This document shows, in pieces, positions 10,147 through 22,000 of a stretch of 64,000 nt of DNA (its first letter is position 1; each line of letters starts with the position of its first letter). Below the pieces are notes generated by a model. It worked only from the letters and a program-made list of their open reading frames with translations, did no database searches and was not told the origin of the DNA. The position numbers and the translations under genes are program-made. Source of the stretch: Anolis sagrei (lineage: Eukaryota; Chordata; Lepidosauria; Squamata; Anolidae); contig NC_090022.1 of NCBI RefSeq assembly GCF_037176765.1, positions 57,367,209 to 57,431,208 of the forward strand. Direction: 5' to 3'.

Positions 10147-12176
10147 CTGTGGAGAGAAAAGAGTTAAATTGATTAAAAGGTAGGAAGGTGATGATTCTGA
10201 TTGGAACCATTGTAATATAGTCACTTGACTATTGCCCTAAGACTAAACCTGGAATCTCTACTTAGCCATGAAACCAGCAGTGAGCAAGATAGGGCAAAGT
10301 TTTATTATACCTTAAAGAAAATCAGTGGCAAATGCTCTCTGGATAAATCTTGCTAAGAAAACCCAAGGGAAGGGTTGCATTGAATTTTAAACTGTTCCTT
10401 GGGACTCATATTTTTCTTTTGATCTGTTGTATAAATTTATTATTGTGTCAACTATCATGTAAGAACCAGCATGGTGCAATGGTTTGAGCATTGGACTATG
10501 ACTCCAGTGACCAGGGTGTGATTCTCTGCTTTGCCATGAAAACTCACTGAGTGATCTTGGGTGTGTCACACACTCACAGCACCAGAAAACTCCACCAGAG
10601 GTTCACTTTGGGATCACCATAAATCAGAAATGAAGACACACAATACAACAGCAAAAGTGTTTTGCACATTGAAGTCACCACACACACACACACACACACG
10701 TGTATATGTATATATATGCCTTTTCCCAATTTTCATCCAATGGTTTAGGGTTGGGCATATGAACTACCAGACTAAGTACATCACGTCATTTCAGTTGGAT
10801 CTCTGGGAACATAAACTTGTTTGAACATTTTTGAGTACAGAGTCAACAGCCAACTGATGTGATTTTCAGACTCCCTTGCAAAACAGTCACACACTGTCAG
10901 TTGATATGGAAAGAGAGCAATAAATGTGTCATGTATTTCCTAGTGACATCCAGCTCGTGCATTCCCCATCTGCAGCTGCGAGAATGAAACATTCAGTTTA
11001 CCCAAAATTTCCAGTCCTTGCAGCTGAGGAGTACTGATTTTAACTGAGGAGGGGGACCAAGTCCTGTCGTGAATATTCATCCTTTTAAATGAACTTAGTG
11101 ATCGACTGATCTGAAAATCTATTTACCGAGGTTGGTTCATAGTTCTCATTATAAGGTCCTTTCACGCTTTGCAATTACAGCCCATGGGATCTTGGGATTT
11201 GCAGTTTAGAGAGAAGTGTTCAGATTTCTCAACCAGAGAGGACCTGCCCTATGTCCCCAAACTACAAAGCCCAGGATTTCATAGAGTGGCAGTTAAGGAA
11301 GAAAAATTCCTGTAATTGTGTAGAAAAGGTCCATGGTTTACCTATGAGTGGCATCTGAAGCCAACAATGGGGAATAGAGAGTAATTTCAAGCTCGACCAT
11401 GGGACACTAGTGTCTCCCACTGAAGAAAACTATGCCTAGAAAAGAATAATGAACAAAATCTCAGGCTAGTCTCATACAAGGAAAAAATACAAAAGTTTAG
11501 CATATGGACATGAATTGCCAACTTTTCTCTCTCTTTTCTGTAATCGTAGCAGACTCCACAGGAATTCAGCCACTCCCAATATTTCATTACACAAAGTTTC
11601 ATCTGCTGGGCTTCTACATGCTAGAATCTAAGAACCTCAGCCGACTGCAATTCCTAGAATTCCATAATCAAAATGTGGTACCAAAGTGCTACTATGGCAC
11701 AGTGCAGATACACTTCAAGAAGTGTTACTCTTACCTAAGCGCCAGCCATAGTCCCATGATGATAATAAAGGGTAGTAGAATTTTTCCTCAGGGCTCTTCC
11801 TCGTCCTCTCTTTGAGATAGTGTTGCCTGCCTTTGCCCTCATGGGAGAAGCCCTGGTACAGCAACTGCACTGTCTGCGGAGTTGGGGCTCTCATCTCGGG
11901 CAGAGGCTCCGGAAGAGGGGGATCATCTTCTCTTTCTGGTAACTTCCTTCCTTCCTTCTTTTGCACAGTTATGTCTTCACAGGTAGAAGGGTTCCCACCA
12001 TCACCTGGAGGGCAGAGAGCAGGCAAGAAGCATTTTCTCTGAGAGATCCTATAGTCAGGCACCCGTCGAGGGTATTTGGACCCATATTTGGCTTTCCAGC
12101 CGACTCTGCAGAAGGCTTCCTTGTTAATCAGTTCCCTCCATCCATTCTGCTCCTGTGTGGTTAGAAACCCCCTCAT
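10028..12176 (-). CDS. Small ciliary/sperm microtubule inner protein-like gene (SPMIP1/ATP6V1FNB-like), two coding exons
   Basis: Exon 1 (12176-11735) starts MRGFLTTQEQNGWRELINKE and ends ..LSSWDYGWRL at donor CTTAG|gtaaga. Exon 2 (10146-10028) starts at acceptor ctccacag and reads GDAVKDIRTPMYGKSRIVKD.. to TFYIKNGIFYHPSKTDKLS and stop. The join is in frame (G|GA) and gives 186 residues. There is no signal peptide or membrane segment. A basic N-terminal half leads through a Pro/Glu-rich linker (around residues 85-105) to LLYQGFSHEGKGRQHYLKER and a Trp/Tyr-rich tail, the style of small filament-lining proteins of axonemal doublets. From memory it most resembles SPMIP1 (ATP6V1FNB), but I could not align it. 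The frame stays open upstream to an ATG at 12305, but that stretch looks non-coding, so I chose 12176. It lies 3' of FLNB on the same strand. Confidence 0.8.
10468..10640 (+). mobile_element. tRNA-derived SINE
   Basis: An A-box-like AGCATGGTGCAATGGTTTGAG and a B-box-like GGGTGTGATTCTC about 45 bp later are followed by CATGAAAACTCACTGAGTGA.. and ATAAATCAGAAATGAA. It lies in the intron of the small gene. Confidence 0.65.
10679..10700. repeat. (CA)n microsatellite
   Basis: About 10 CA units at the end of the SINE, followed by TGTATATGTATATATATG. Confidence 0.9.
11153..11335. mobile_element. Foldback (MITE-like) element
   Basis: AGGTCCTTTCACGC..CTTGGGATTTGCAGTTTAGA is mirrored by CCAAACTACAAAGCCCAGG..AAAAGGTCCATG. 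It is the longer relative of the element at 13556, in the intron of the small gene. Confidence 0.55.
11735..12176 (-). CDS. SPMIP1-like gene, coding exon 1
   Basis: This exon has 442 nt: 147 codons plus the first base of Gly. It contains WRELINKEAFCRVGWKAKYG near the start and PEEKFYYPLLSSWDYGWRL at the end. Read through the donor it would stop six codons later, which supports splicing there. Confidence 0.82.
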
Positions 12177-12761
12177 GGCCCCAGAGCAATAACTAGAGCT
12201 TGTGCAGTGGCTGTCGTCTGTGCGTCTATGTATGTGTATGCCTAGTATAAGTGAACACTGCCTGTTTCTGGTGTCCAAGGAAACCTGCACAAAAGGGCCA
12301 GTCAAGCTGGGCTCAAATTACAGCAGCCATCACACTGGCTGGCAGTTTCCAGGGTCCTGTTTCCCTCCGTCCTTCACCAACCCCAGAATTATATTCCTAT
12401 TGAAAGACATAAGGACTGTATTTGAGAAGGTTTGTGGTGGGATGTTGAGAAGTGCTGAATCAAGTTTGCCTCCAGGATGGCCTCACAGATGATTTTACAA
12501 CCCAGTTGGCGTATTATTATTGCAGGTCCTGTAAATCATATAATCACTCCCCCTTATTCCCCTTTCTACTGGTGCTGACTGTAAGGAATATATTCTGATT
12601 GAGGGAGAAAAGCTTTAAAATGTTTAATCAATATTTGTTTGAAAATTGATGGAATCAGCCCTGAGAAAAGGACTAGATTTGCCAAACTGGATTGATCTAG
12701 TTTTGAACTGTGCTGGAATTAACCCAAAGTAAAATTAAATTAATTAGAAGCTGTATTGTCG

Positions 12762-12900
12762 AAGGCTTTCATGGCCAGAATCACTGGGTGGTTGTAGGTT
12801 TTCCAGGCTGTATGGCTATGTTCTAGAAGCATTCTCTCCTGACGTTTCACCTGCATCCGGGGCAAGCATCCTGAGAGGTTGTGACGTTTGTTGTCGAAGC
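12762..12900 (+). mobile_element. Foldback element of the TGTCGAAGGCTTTCATGG family (half copy)
   Basis: TATTGTCGAAGGCTTTCATGG..TTCTAGAAGCATTCTCTCC..GCATCCTGAGAGG is one arm of the palindromic family seen in fuller form at 49595, 50364 and 54720. Confidence 0.8.
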
Positions 12901-13555
12901 TTCAAAATGCCAGATTGACTACTGCCACTCCATATCCTGCCACTTCCCAAAATGAATGAAACTGTCTGTATGCCCAGCTCACACATACTCTACGATCTGC
13001 GTACAAAGATCTGATGTACTGGTTCTTGCTGCATCTTATATTTAGAAAAATGCAAATGTTTTCAAAAAGTCCCCTTTTTCATACAGTCATCTTAATATAT
13101 TGACATCTGGAAAGTAGCATAATAAGGGGAGAACATTATTTCAAGAAATGTATACAGAGAAGGGGAGAGAGAGGGGGAGAGAGCAGCAATTGAATTAAAT
13201 GTTAAATGCATGCAAATATATTCTCTGTATCTTTCCTGTCCTGTAGTGTTCATTTGAACAGTTGCCTTTTATAGCTAAGCACAGAAGTAAAAAAGCATGT
13301 GCAACTACAGGGATGGGGAAGGAAACTATACAGAGAAAAATGCCATACCAGCCATTTGATTTCATTCTTTGAGGCTTTAATCACAGTTCAAGAACTACCA
13401 CACCCTGAAAGAAATGGGAAAATCTTAGACTTTGGGAGCTAAACAAGCCATGAATTAAAAAGATTTATATGCCAGAGCCTCCACCCAAAATTCAGGAAGT
13501 ATGCAATAAGTTAACTGACTTTTCTATTCCAACAGACGTTTGATAAAAGATTAGA

Positions 13556-13684
13556 GAATGAATCCACTTTAAATCCAGTTGCTGCCTCTTGCAGAATTCT
13601 GGGGTTTGTAGTTTAGGGAAGAGCCTTTAACAGCCTCACTAAACTACAAACCCCGAATTCTAGATTTAAAGTGGATCCATTCTT
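13556..13684. mobile_element. Foldback (MITE-like) element, about 130 bp
   Basis: AATCCACTTTAAATC..AGAATTCTGGGGTTTGTAGT is mirrored by ACTACAAACCCCGAATTCT..GATTTAAAGTGGATCCATTC. Confidence 0.75.
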
Positions 13685-14817
13685 TAGTGTGATGAGATTG
13701 TATATAAAGATCTGCCTCACACAGTATGCTTGATACTGATAACTGATGTGCTGATATGTTTGTTTTAATGACATATATTTTAATTCAGGTTTTGATTTTT
13801 TTCCCCTGTTTAATTGTATTTCAAATTCCAACTGCAAAAAAAGGGGGAAGGGGGGGGGGTCATCAACTTTTGTCAGCTGCTAATATTCTCTCCAATGACA
13901 GAACTACATTTCATAACCATACCTTCTCTATAGCTCTGTAGTGAAGTACAAGCCATGGATGGAAAAATTCCCAGGCAAGCTTCGTGCCAGGGGCAAAAAA
14001 TTGTGTGCTTTGAAGAAGAATCCTTCTCCTGTGTGATTTTTAATATCTTTGCCTGATGAAGAAGCCAATGAATCTTTGAATGCTTGTATTTGGTTTTCCA
14101 AAATGTGAGGGTTGGTAAATGTGAATAAGCAGAATATGCAGAAGCTTTACCACAGTATTTAAACCAAGATATATCCTGCAATATAATAAAATGTCACTCA
14201 GGCTTGTAAAACAAGTAACAGTATCTTTACTTTAGTACAAAAGTTCAAACAGTGCTACAATATATATTTCAGTCTCTTTGAATTCAAGCAGAGATCAAAG
14301 GAATAAAATAGTCCTTTAAAATAGTCTTTAAAATAAGCCTCATGCCTTAAAATGATCAGTCTTTAAGATAATTGGCAGCCAGCATTTTCTCTTCACTGTC
14401 CAAAGTGAGAAAAATGGCAGAATGACAGTTAGAACCATTGGTCTCAGCAGCTAGCCAGAGGCAGCAACCAATCAGAACTCTGGCTCCTGGCATGCTCAGC
14501 CAATGAGCTGCTGACACATGCCTCCCCAGTTAACCCACCATATCATGGCATCCTTTTTCAAATCCTCACACAAAACAGGTATCACCCTTTTGTGGACTGT
14601 GTTGTATTTGCCCTTCTATAGCACTAGGCCATATTCCTGGAGCTTGTGGCAAAGGGGCTTGCAATGCATTAAGGTTTGAAAGGGAGATGAAATAGCTTCT
14701 GGATTCACAGGCGTTGTCTACGTCTGCATTATTTAGACAGACCTTAAGTCTACAAAACAGTCAGCGAGATTTGTAGGATTCTTCTTCAAAGCAAAACAGG
14801 GTGTGAAATATGATAGG

Positions 14818-15036
14818 AAAACCTTGTGAGTCGTAGGGTGCAATTGCACAATTACCAATGAATTTGGAATTTGCATAGCAATGCTCTGCCATAAAAACCT
14901 TGAGTCGTAGGGTGCAATTGCACAATTACCAATGAATTTGGAATTTGCATAGCAATGCTCTGCCATAAAAACCTTGTAGGGTGCAATTGCACAATTACCA
15001 ATGAATTTGGAATTTGCATAGCAATGCTCTGCCATA
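14818..15036. repeat. Three-copy tandem repeat, unit about 75 bp
   Basis: The units are 14818-14893, 14894-14967 and 14968-15036 (76, 74 and 69 bp). They differ almost only in short deletions in the CCTTGTGAGTCGTAGG part. Each unit holds the palindrome GTGCAATTGCAC. The apparent open frame with repeated MAEHCYANSKFIGNCAIAPY is a by-product. Confidence 0.95.
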
Positions 15037-15774
15037 ACTCATAGCATTGTACATATGTGACTGTGGTATAAGTGTTGAAGTGGGCTATGTTACGTATTTA
15101 GCCTAGGCTCAAAAATGAGTGCTGCTTTGCATGGTTTTGCATGGTCAGTGAACTTGTGCTGATCTGCAAACCGTTGACTGCTGGCTTGTAGCAAGTTTCT
15201 GGAAATGAAAGGTTCAGCTGTAGGCAACAGGCACAAATATGGTGCTGGTTTTCTGGCACATGGGGGTGGGGGGAAACCATGCCAGTTCATTATTTACCCA
15301 TGACAGTTTAAGAAGCACCAATGTATGAGGCAGTGATCTCTACCAAGTTTGTGTATTTATTTAACCAAACGGAAGTGAGGAAGGTTCCAGTTCAAACGTT
15401 GTGGCAGTGTTAGTTTCTATAGCAACTGGCACCTTAATTATTAACCTTTGACGGAGACAAATTCAGTCAGGTGTGAACCATCTTGCCAAGGAGACTACCT
15501 GTGTTGTACAAATGTTTGTACAGCATGTTTGTTCTCCTATTCTAACCCTCCCATTTCCATTAGGCTTTGCAGCCTAGCAATTCAAAACTAGTGATTTTCA
15601 TGCAATTACTATGTCTAGTCCCTGCCAGATGTGTTGGGTTGGACTATAAACTTCTGTACTCTCACCACAAGGGTGAAACAGGTTGTGCTATTTAAATATA
15701 GCCCAAATTGAAATACACTATTATTATAGCACCAACAGAAGAGAGTCCTAATTTGGATATGGTTTGTAGAAAAG

Positions 15775-16030
15775 ATGACTAAGAAGGGACATGATAGCCA
15801 TGTTTAATCATTCACACTGAAGAAAGGGACAGGTTTGTTTGTAGCTGCTCTTAAGACTAGGACACAGAGTAGTGGATTCAAATTGCAGGAAAGTCTCCTT
15901 CTCTGGAGGTCTTGTATCAGAGGCTGGATAGCTATCTGTTGGGGGTACTTTGATTGTATATTCCTGCATGCAGAGGGTTGGACCGGATGGCCTTTGTGGT
16001 CTCTTCAGATTCTGATCCCATGGAAAATCT
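15775..16030 (+). mobile_element. CR1-type LINE 3' end
   Basis: GGGACATGATAGCCATGTTTAA.., AGTGGATTCAAATTGCAGGAAAG.. and GGGTTGGACCGGATGGCC follow the order of the 45.2-kb CR1 copy but are strongly diverged. Confidence 0.7.
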
Positions 16031-16269
16031 CAATGCACCCCCTTGAGGGAGTTGTTCAAGTAAAAGTCAGCAAGTTTACAGGTAAATAGGATGCTGGCAT
16101 AATCCATGCCTACATTCGGCAAATGCATGAACCTACTGTTATATCTTTCATCTGATGACACAATTCTACCAGTTACCTGGAGGCTGTTCATGTGCTAAAT
16201 TAACCATTTGGAAGCTCTTTCATTGACTGACTCATTTGCAATTCAGGGGGAAGGAGATTACAGCTGTCT

Positions 16270-16575
16270 ATACCTGGTTGCACAGCGGGTTAAACTGAAC
16301 CAAAAGGTCGGCAGTTCGAATCCGGAGAGCAGGGTGAGCTCCCACTGTTAGCTCCAGCTTCTGCCAACCTAGCAGTTAAAAAACATGCAAATGGGAGTAG
16401 ATCAATAGGTACAATTTCAGTGGGAAAGTAACAGTGCTCCATGACGTTATGCTGGCCACATGACCTAGAAAGCATCTACAGACAACACCGGCTATTCGGC
16501 TTAGAAATGAGCTGAGCTCCACCCCCTGGAGTCGGGCACGACTAGACTTAATGCCAAGGGGAAACCTTTACCCTA
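16270..16575 (+). mobile_element. tRNA-derived SINE (long type)
   Basis: The tRNA-like head GGTTGCACAGCGGGTTAAAC..GGCAGTTCGAATCCGG (A and B boxes) is followed by the body ..CATGCTGGCCACATGACC..GGAGTCGGGCACGACTAGAC, shared with the copies at 52.2 and 57.4 kb. Confidence 0.85.
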
Positions 16576-17394
16576 ACCTATACATGTATCAGTTCATCTT
16601 CAACTGGATTCCTACTCAGATATCAACATGAGATGCCAGATTGTGCATACCTCCCTCTAAAATACAGGTATTACCTAGGGAGACTGCCAGCATCTAACCA
16701 GGGTCTCAAACAGAGATTTGTCATGCCATTTATTAACATAATCCTTCTTTCATATCCATGTTTTCAGGTCTATTTCAAATAGACAATTTGTGGGCCCCAG
16801 ATTTGCATTACGGGATTGGTTTGTTCACCAACTCTAGCTAGAACAGCCAAGAATGAGAGATCATTGGAGTCAGTCTGAAAATCTCTAGAGAGCCATGTTG
16901 CCCATTCCTGACCTAGAATATTCAGTATGTCAAAACAATAGGATGTGAGTAGTTTAAGGACAGATTGGAACATTCCTAAGAGTTAGAAGGCTGCACCTGC
17001 TGTTATTACAAAAAGCAAGACTGCAGAATGGAAGGGAGGTAACCATTTTACTCTGTATTTAAAATCCCTTTGCGTTATTGCGACTTTTTGGCGTCTTATG
17101 TTCGTTCCTTCAGGAAAAATATATAAAGGAATCCCGTAGCAAGCACCTTTCAGACTGAGGTGCTTTCACCTGACAAAGCTGACTGAGGTCTGCAAAAGCC
17201 GATGCAACAGACTTCATTTTCTCAATTTCAAAGGTGCTACAGAATTCCCTTGCAACTTTTTGATGCTGAAACAGACTGACACGAGCTACGTCTGTGCTAC
17301 TAAAAGCTGCCACTCCTGAGAACCACCAATAGAAGTTTCCCATACTGGACAGAAATCACAGTAAAACCATTATTGATAAGCCCACCTGAGTTTG

Positions 17395-18866
17395 TTTGTT
17401 AACATGCACATTTTATTTCATGAAGCAAACAGTCACGATTTTAATAAGTTATGAGATACAATATTACAATCCTGCATTTATTCCAGTTTATTTTGCTTTT
17501 ACTTAATAGTTTACAATGTTGTGAGTATTTCACATTAAGGCACACAGCACAGTTAAAATCCTGTTACTTTATTTCCCCTCCAAGAAGCTGTGCTTAACTT
17601 AGTTCACTGATATACAAACTACAAAAATAAAGTTGACCCAGGAGAATTTTTTACTAAACAGGGAAAGGAACTAAGTCACTTGCAATTAAGTCTTTTCCTC
17701 CATTGACCACCATGTAAAGCTGAGAAAATTCTGCTTAAAAAAATGGAAAATTTGTATAACCATTGAAATAGATACTTGAGACCTTTTTTGACATTCTGAA
17801 TGTTAGAACAGCTATGTACTCATATCCTTCTGCCAAAACAAAGAAGGGGATTCAACATCTGTGCATGAACTTCTTAATTTGACTTATTAACTAACCCAAA
17901 AACATCCAGAGTCCTTTAATGGTTAACTGCTGAGATTCATTTTCACATAGCCATTACTTGATATTATGATGCTTGAATCCCAATATACTTTTTTACTGGA
18001 CTGGACTAAGCACCTGTGGAAATTAAGAATTTTTTCAATACAGCCAATCTGCGTTTCCTGAACATTCAATGGGCAGAAACAGTCAGCAATCCTTTGCAGT
18101 AAGACTTATTGCAGGTTGTATTGAGGGCATCACAACTGATCTTGAGCACTCAGCAAGGTGCATCCCTCTGTGTGAGAACGTCACCCTAATTTGGCATCCA
18201 GTCAAGAACCATCATAATTAAAAGCAAGCCACCACCATAAGAACAATAATAAAGGCTTCTGGAAACAGCCCAAGGCCCTCTTTTGAGTCCCTTTAAGGAA
18301 AAAAAGGCAAACAGTTCTAATTTCCTCCAAATGTAAACAGCCAAGCATCCTGTAAAACCTTTTAGTGTTCGGCTGTAACATGATTTTGAATTTTCATTAT
18401 CAGGTACTAAAAAAACAAGTCAAGTATACAAAGGCACGTTAAGTACCACTTTAACCTCATTTCTTTACAGATGAACCTTTAACTGGCAAATGCCAACGTG
18501 ATATTCTACAACTAAATGAAATGTTTCCAGTCTAAAAACACCCATCGCAAGTCAGTAGTTTAAGATACCCAATCATCCAAGACAAATTCCAGTTTGTAAA
18601 ATCTAAAATCCACAAAACAAAAAGACAGCATATCCTTCAGTATTACATGATTTTGTACTGATTCAGAAAGGTAGAGTTGGAACGTGACCAAAGGAGCACA
18701 CTGGATAGCAGTGATACGTAAGACAATAGAAAGGGGTACTTTAAACACAATGAATTTAATAGGGGGAACATTAAAAATGTGCATTACATTTCTTGTAGGA
18801 GCGCTCACAGTATTGCAATGTACAATTTCATTTGTAGAAAGTAGTATCTTTTGAAAAGAGGTGAAC
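17395..18866 (-). other. FLNB: FLNB 3' UTR (approximate end)
   Basis: The region below the FLNB stop is AT-rich and nearly repeat-free. It ends in a cluster of AATAAA signals on the minus strand at 17487-17492, 17477-17482 and 17412-17417. A UTR of about 1.4-1.5 kb would be in line with other vertebrate FLNB. The exact cleavage site is not visible from sequence. Confidence 0.6.
17412..17492 (-). terminator. FLNB: Clustered polyadenylation signals of FLNB
   Basis: Three minus-strand AATAAA hexamers lie within 81 bp (plus-strand TTTATT at 17487, 17477 and 17412), about 1.4 kb past the stop. Which one is used cannot be told. Confidence 0.55.
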
Positions 18867-19054
18867 TTAGGGAACAGTAACATGGAACGGGCTTCCGGGA
18901 ATGTGTTCTTCACCCCATTTTACAGCCAGAATGTAGTCACCCTTCTCCTTCACAACGTATGTTACATTGTACTGGTGGTTTCCCAAGTGTTTCACAGATA
19001 CTTCTTCACAAGGTGTTGTTGGTCCATGAACTCCAACCAACAACATATTTGAAC
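18867..19054 (-). CDS. FLNB: FLNB last coding exon (window exon 31): repeat 24 and stop
   Basis: The exon encodes [20 protein letters not shown].. through [12 protein letters not shown] and a TAA stop at 18869-18867. Repeat 24 forms the filamin dimer. Acceptor is tcttag. Confidence 0.97.
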
Positions 19055-22000
19055 CTAAGACAGAAGGAGAAGGTTAGCACTACCATAACAACAGAAAACA
19101 CTGGCTCTGAAATTAAACAATTTAGGAACTCAATAAATATTAAGTGTTTTAATATGTCTACGTCGGTGATTCCCAACGTGTGGGCCGTGAGACCTAAATA
19201 AGGTCCACGGCTCTAGATTAAATATGGGCAAACAGATGGCGACTACTGGATGGCATATGTTTTGTATCAGAAAGTAGAGCTGATGTGGTCTATCCAATGC
19301 AATTTTATGAATCAGCACCCCAAATAATCAAACCGAATCTAAAGTTGACCAAAAACTGATTCGTAACCCTTTTGGTATTAATATTGGAGAGTGGTCCCTG
19401 CTCAAAGTAGTCCCTGGTTTTTAAAAAAGGGCTGGGAACCACTGCTCCATGTAATGTATAATTAGTGTATGTATGTATGTATGTATGTATGTATGTATGT
19501 GTGTGTGTGCATGTTTGTATAGACACATTATACAGCCAAGATATATAGGCAAAGACACACACCAGGTTCTAAACTAAACTTCCAGTATTTTGTTCCCACA
19601 GCAGTCTGTTCATTTACTTCCTTGCTGCATGCAATGAGTGACTTGATATTCCACTATCAATAGCAATTCACGCATTTTTTTTTACCTGTGACATAAATGC
19701 CCTAATGGTTTTCTTAATCCTCAAGACTTACAACAGAAGTGAAAATTTCAGGTCTGGTCGCTAAATTGGTAAGACACTCACACCCTTTCTAGAAGGGCAA
19801 ATTACCTGCTTTGCTGCCATCAACGGAGAAAGAATTTTTCTGGCCCACAAAAGCTCTAGAAAGCCCTGCCCCTCTGGAGGTGACTTTGCTTGCATCAGAT
19901 GAAGATTTGGGAATGGCACTGTAGCAGGTATCAGTTGTGGACCTGGTGACAGACTCCACCATGATAGAAGACATTTCATTTGAGACGCCTGGGCTAACCA
20001 ATCGCTGACCTTAAAAAAGGAAATGAAATGAATTAAAGCTCAGCCTAGCAATATACCTACACCTTTGTTTGAAGTCAATATTAACAGAATTGTCTGCTAT
20101 TTGAAACAAGTCAATGATGCTGAACCCCCATCTTCTTCACTTTGAACCTCTTCCCTCCCAAACAATGCAGTGAGATCAAAAGTCAATTTTAAGGACCAGC
20201 TCACTTCTCTTACCTGTCACTTTTGCCTTGAAAGGGCTACCAGCTATGTGATTAGGGCCTCCATATTTAACTCCAATTAAGTAGTTTCCTGGAGCCATAG
20301 GAGTGTACATGACATTGTAGCCCTCTGGAGCTTCCTGGCAATCCATTTTCACCTTCGATGGGCCCTCAATGGTAACAGCAAGGGTACCTGGGCCAGCTTT
20401 GGTGGTGTCTATAGTAAACATAGACTGCAATCCTGGAAAGAAAAATACACATTTTTAAACGTAATACTACTTTTGTCTTCAATTTTGGTTTGTATTTAAG
20501 TGTACAGACAGGGATTTCAATGGCTTGCAAATATTTTTTCCCAAAAACCAACCCAATAATTTTACCAATTTATATAAGGGACATAATTTTACTATGCCAT
20601 TGTATATAATGGGAATTGAGCATCCATGGATATTGGTGTCCTGAACCAAATCCCAGCATATACCAAGGGCACACTATACTTCTGACTGAATATTACTGTA
20701 AACTACTTCAGAGTCTATTATTGGGAAGAAATATGGGCTCTAAATCAAATAAATAAATATTAAATATATGGGGGAAAACCAAAAAGTTCCAAAATTCAGC
20801 ACACACCACCTTACTTTTAATGTACATTTTAATGTAAGGTGACACATTTGTGAAATATGTGCCACATATGCAGGATCATGAATAACTGTAGTTCTTCAGT
20901 GTCTATACAGAAATATGTTTTTGCCACATCCTCTATCATTTATTGATAATGAGAACCTGAACCTCTTGAAAATGACAATCAAGAGTATCAGACTAGGCCC
21001 TTCCAAGTGTTGTGCCCTGTCACAGGAATGCACGTGCAAAGTGGAATCATATCTATTTGTACTGTCTGAATCATGCCAATCACAAGTTTCTTGATGGCAC
21101 TACAAATGTGCTTGCAAAACCTATTTCACACTTCCAACTGTTGTTAGACAAAAATGTGAAGGGAAGAACAAAACAAAACTGGATGCATTTGTATAAAAAA
21201 AACCTCTTCTTTTAAACGTAATGGTTACATAGAACCCTGCTACAGAGCCAATAACACCCCAAAAGCTAATTAGCGATGATGGTCAATCAATACTTTGCTA
21301 GTCAACTGACATGAGAGAAGCCTCCCCGCAGGACAGTAACAAATCCTCTAGGAAATGTCTTCGTGGACAGCTGATTCTCTCCCACTAGAAGCAACTTGCA
21401 GCACCTCAATTTGCTCCTGACATAATAAATAAACTGACAACTGATATTTCCTTCATCAGTTGTTTCAATCAATGATAATTTCTTCAATGCCCATAGAGAA
21501 AGCAAGGAATGAGCACCAATGCCATCATTTAATACAAGACTAGAGAATCCTTGTCCTGCCAAGCATTTCAAAGTCTCACTGTCCCCTTTCATTGGCCATG
21601 CCAAGGGGGGCAGATGTGGTTGTGGGCCAGAATATCCAGAGACAAAAGTTCACCACTCTGGCTTTAAAATATCTTTTTGAAGAAAGCCAATACACTCAAG
21701 ACAATTTTGTCCTTCAGCAACCATTTAACCAAGTACTAAAGCAGAATGCTACACCTCATAGAAATTGTTCAGATAGATTTGGCATCTAATTCTAAAGTTG
21801 CCTCGACATTGGTTTTTTCCTGCTTCATAGTTCAAATAAAAAAACTCAGGCTAGCTAAATACAAGGAATGCAGATTTCCTGGAAAAGAACTCTTCGGTAT
21901 TCTAATGTCATAAGAAGATGGGGAAAAGGTTTACCTGTTGTGCCACTCTCAAGGCCTGGGCCATAGGCAGTAACAAGAGCTGGGCTTTCGACCTGACCTG

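Larger units (their letters stand above)
12177..17394. other. Intergenic region between the SPMIP1-like gene and FLNB
   Basis: About 5.2 kb with no supported coding exon. It contains foldback elements (12.8 and 13.6 kb), a three-copy tandem repeat (14.8 kb), a CR1 end (15.8 kb), a tRNA-derived SINE (16.3 kb) and a possible ancient interspersed repeat at about 17.04-17.34 kb. The promoter of the small gene should lie near 12.2-12.6 kb; no CpG island or TATA box stands out. Confidence 0.6.

Noticed and set aside
12177-12305. N-terminal extension of the small gene from the ATG at 12305
   Set aside because: The added residues look compositionally random and the downstream ATG gives a start (MRGFLTTQ) typical of the suspected family; the stretch is more likely 5' UTR.
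14733-15035. CRISPR-like or repeat-protein reading of the three-copy repeat
   Set aside because: The units are contiguous without spacers, only three copies, in a vertebrate genome; it is an ordinary tandem duplication.
12177-17394. ATP6V1F or DNASE1L3 exons between the two genes
   Set aside because: I looked because these neighbour filamin genes in mammals, but no matching reading frame was found.
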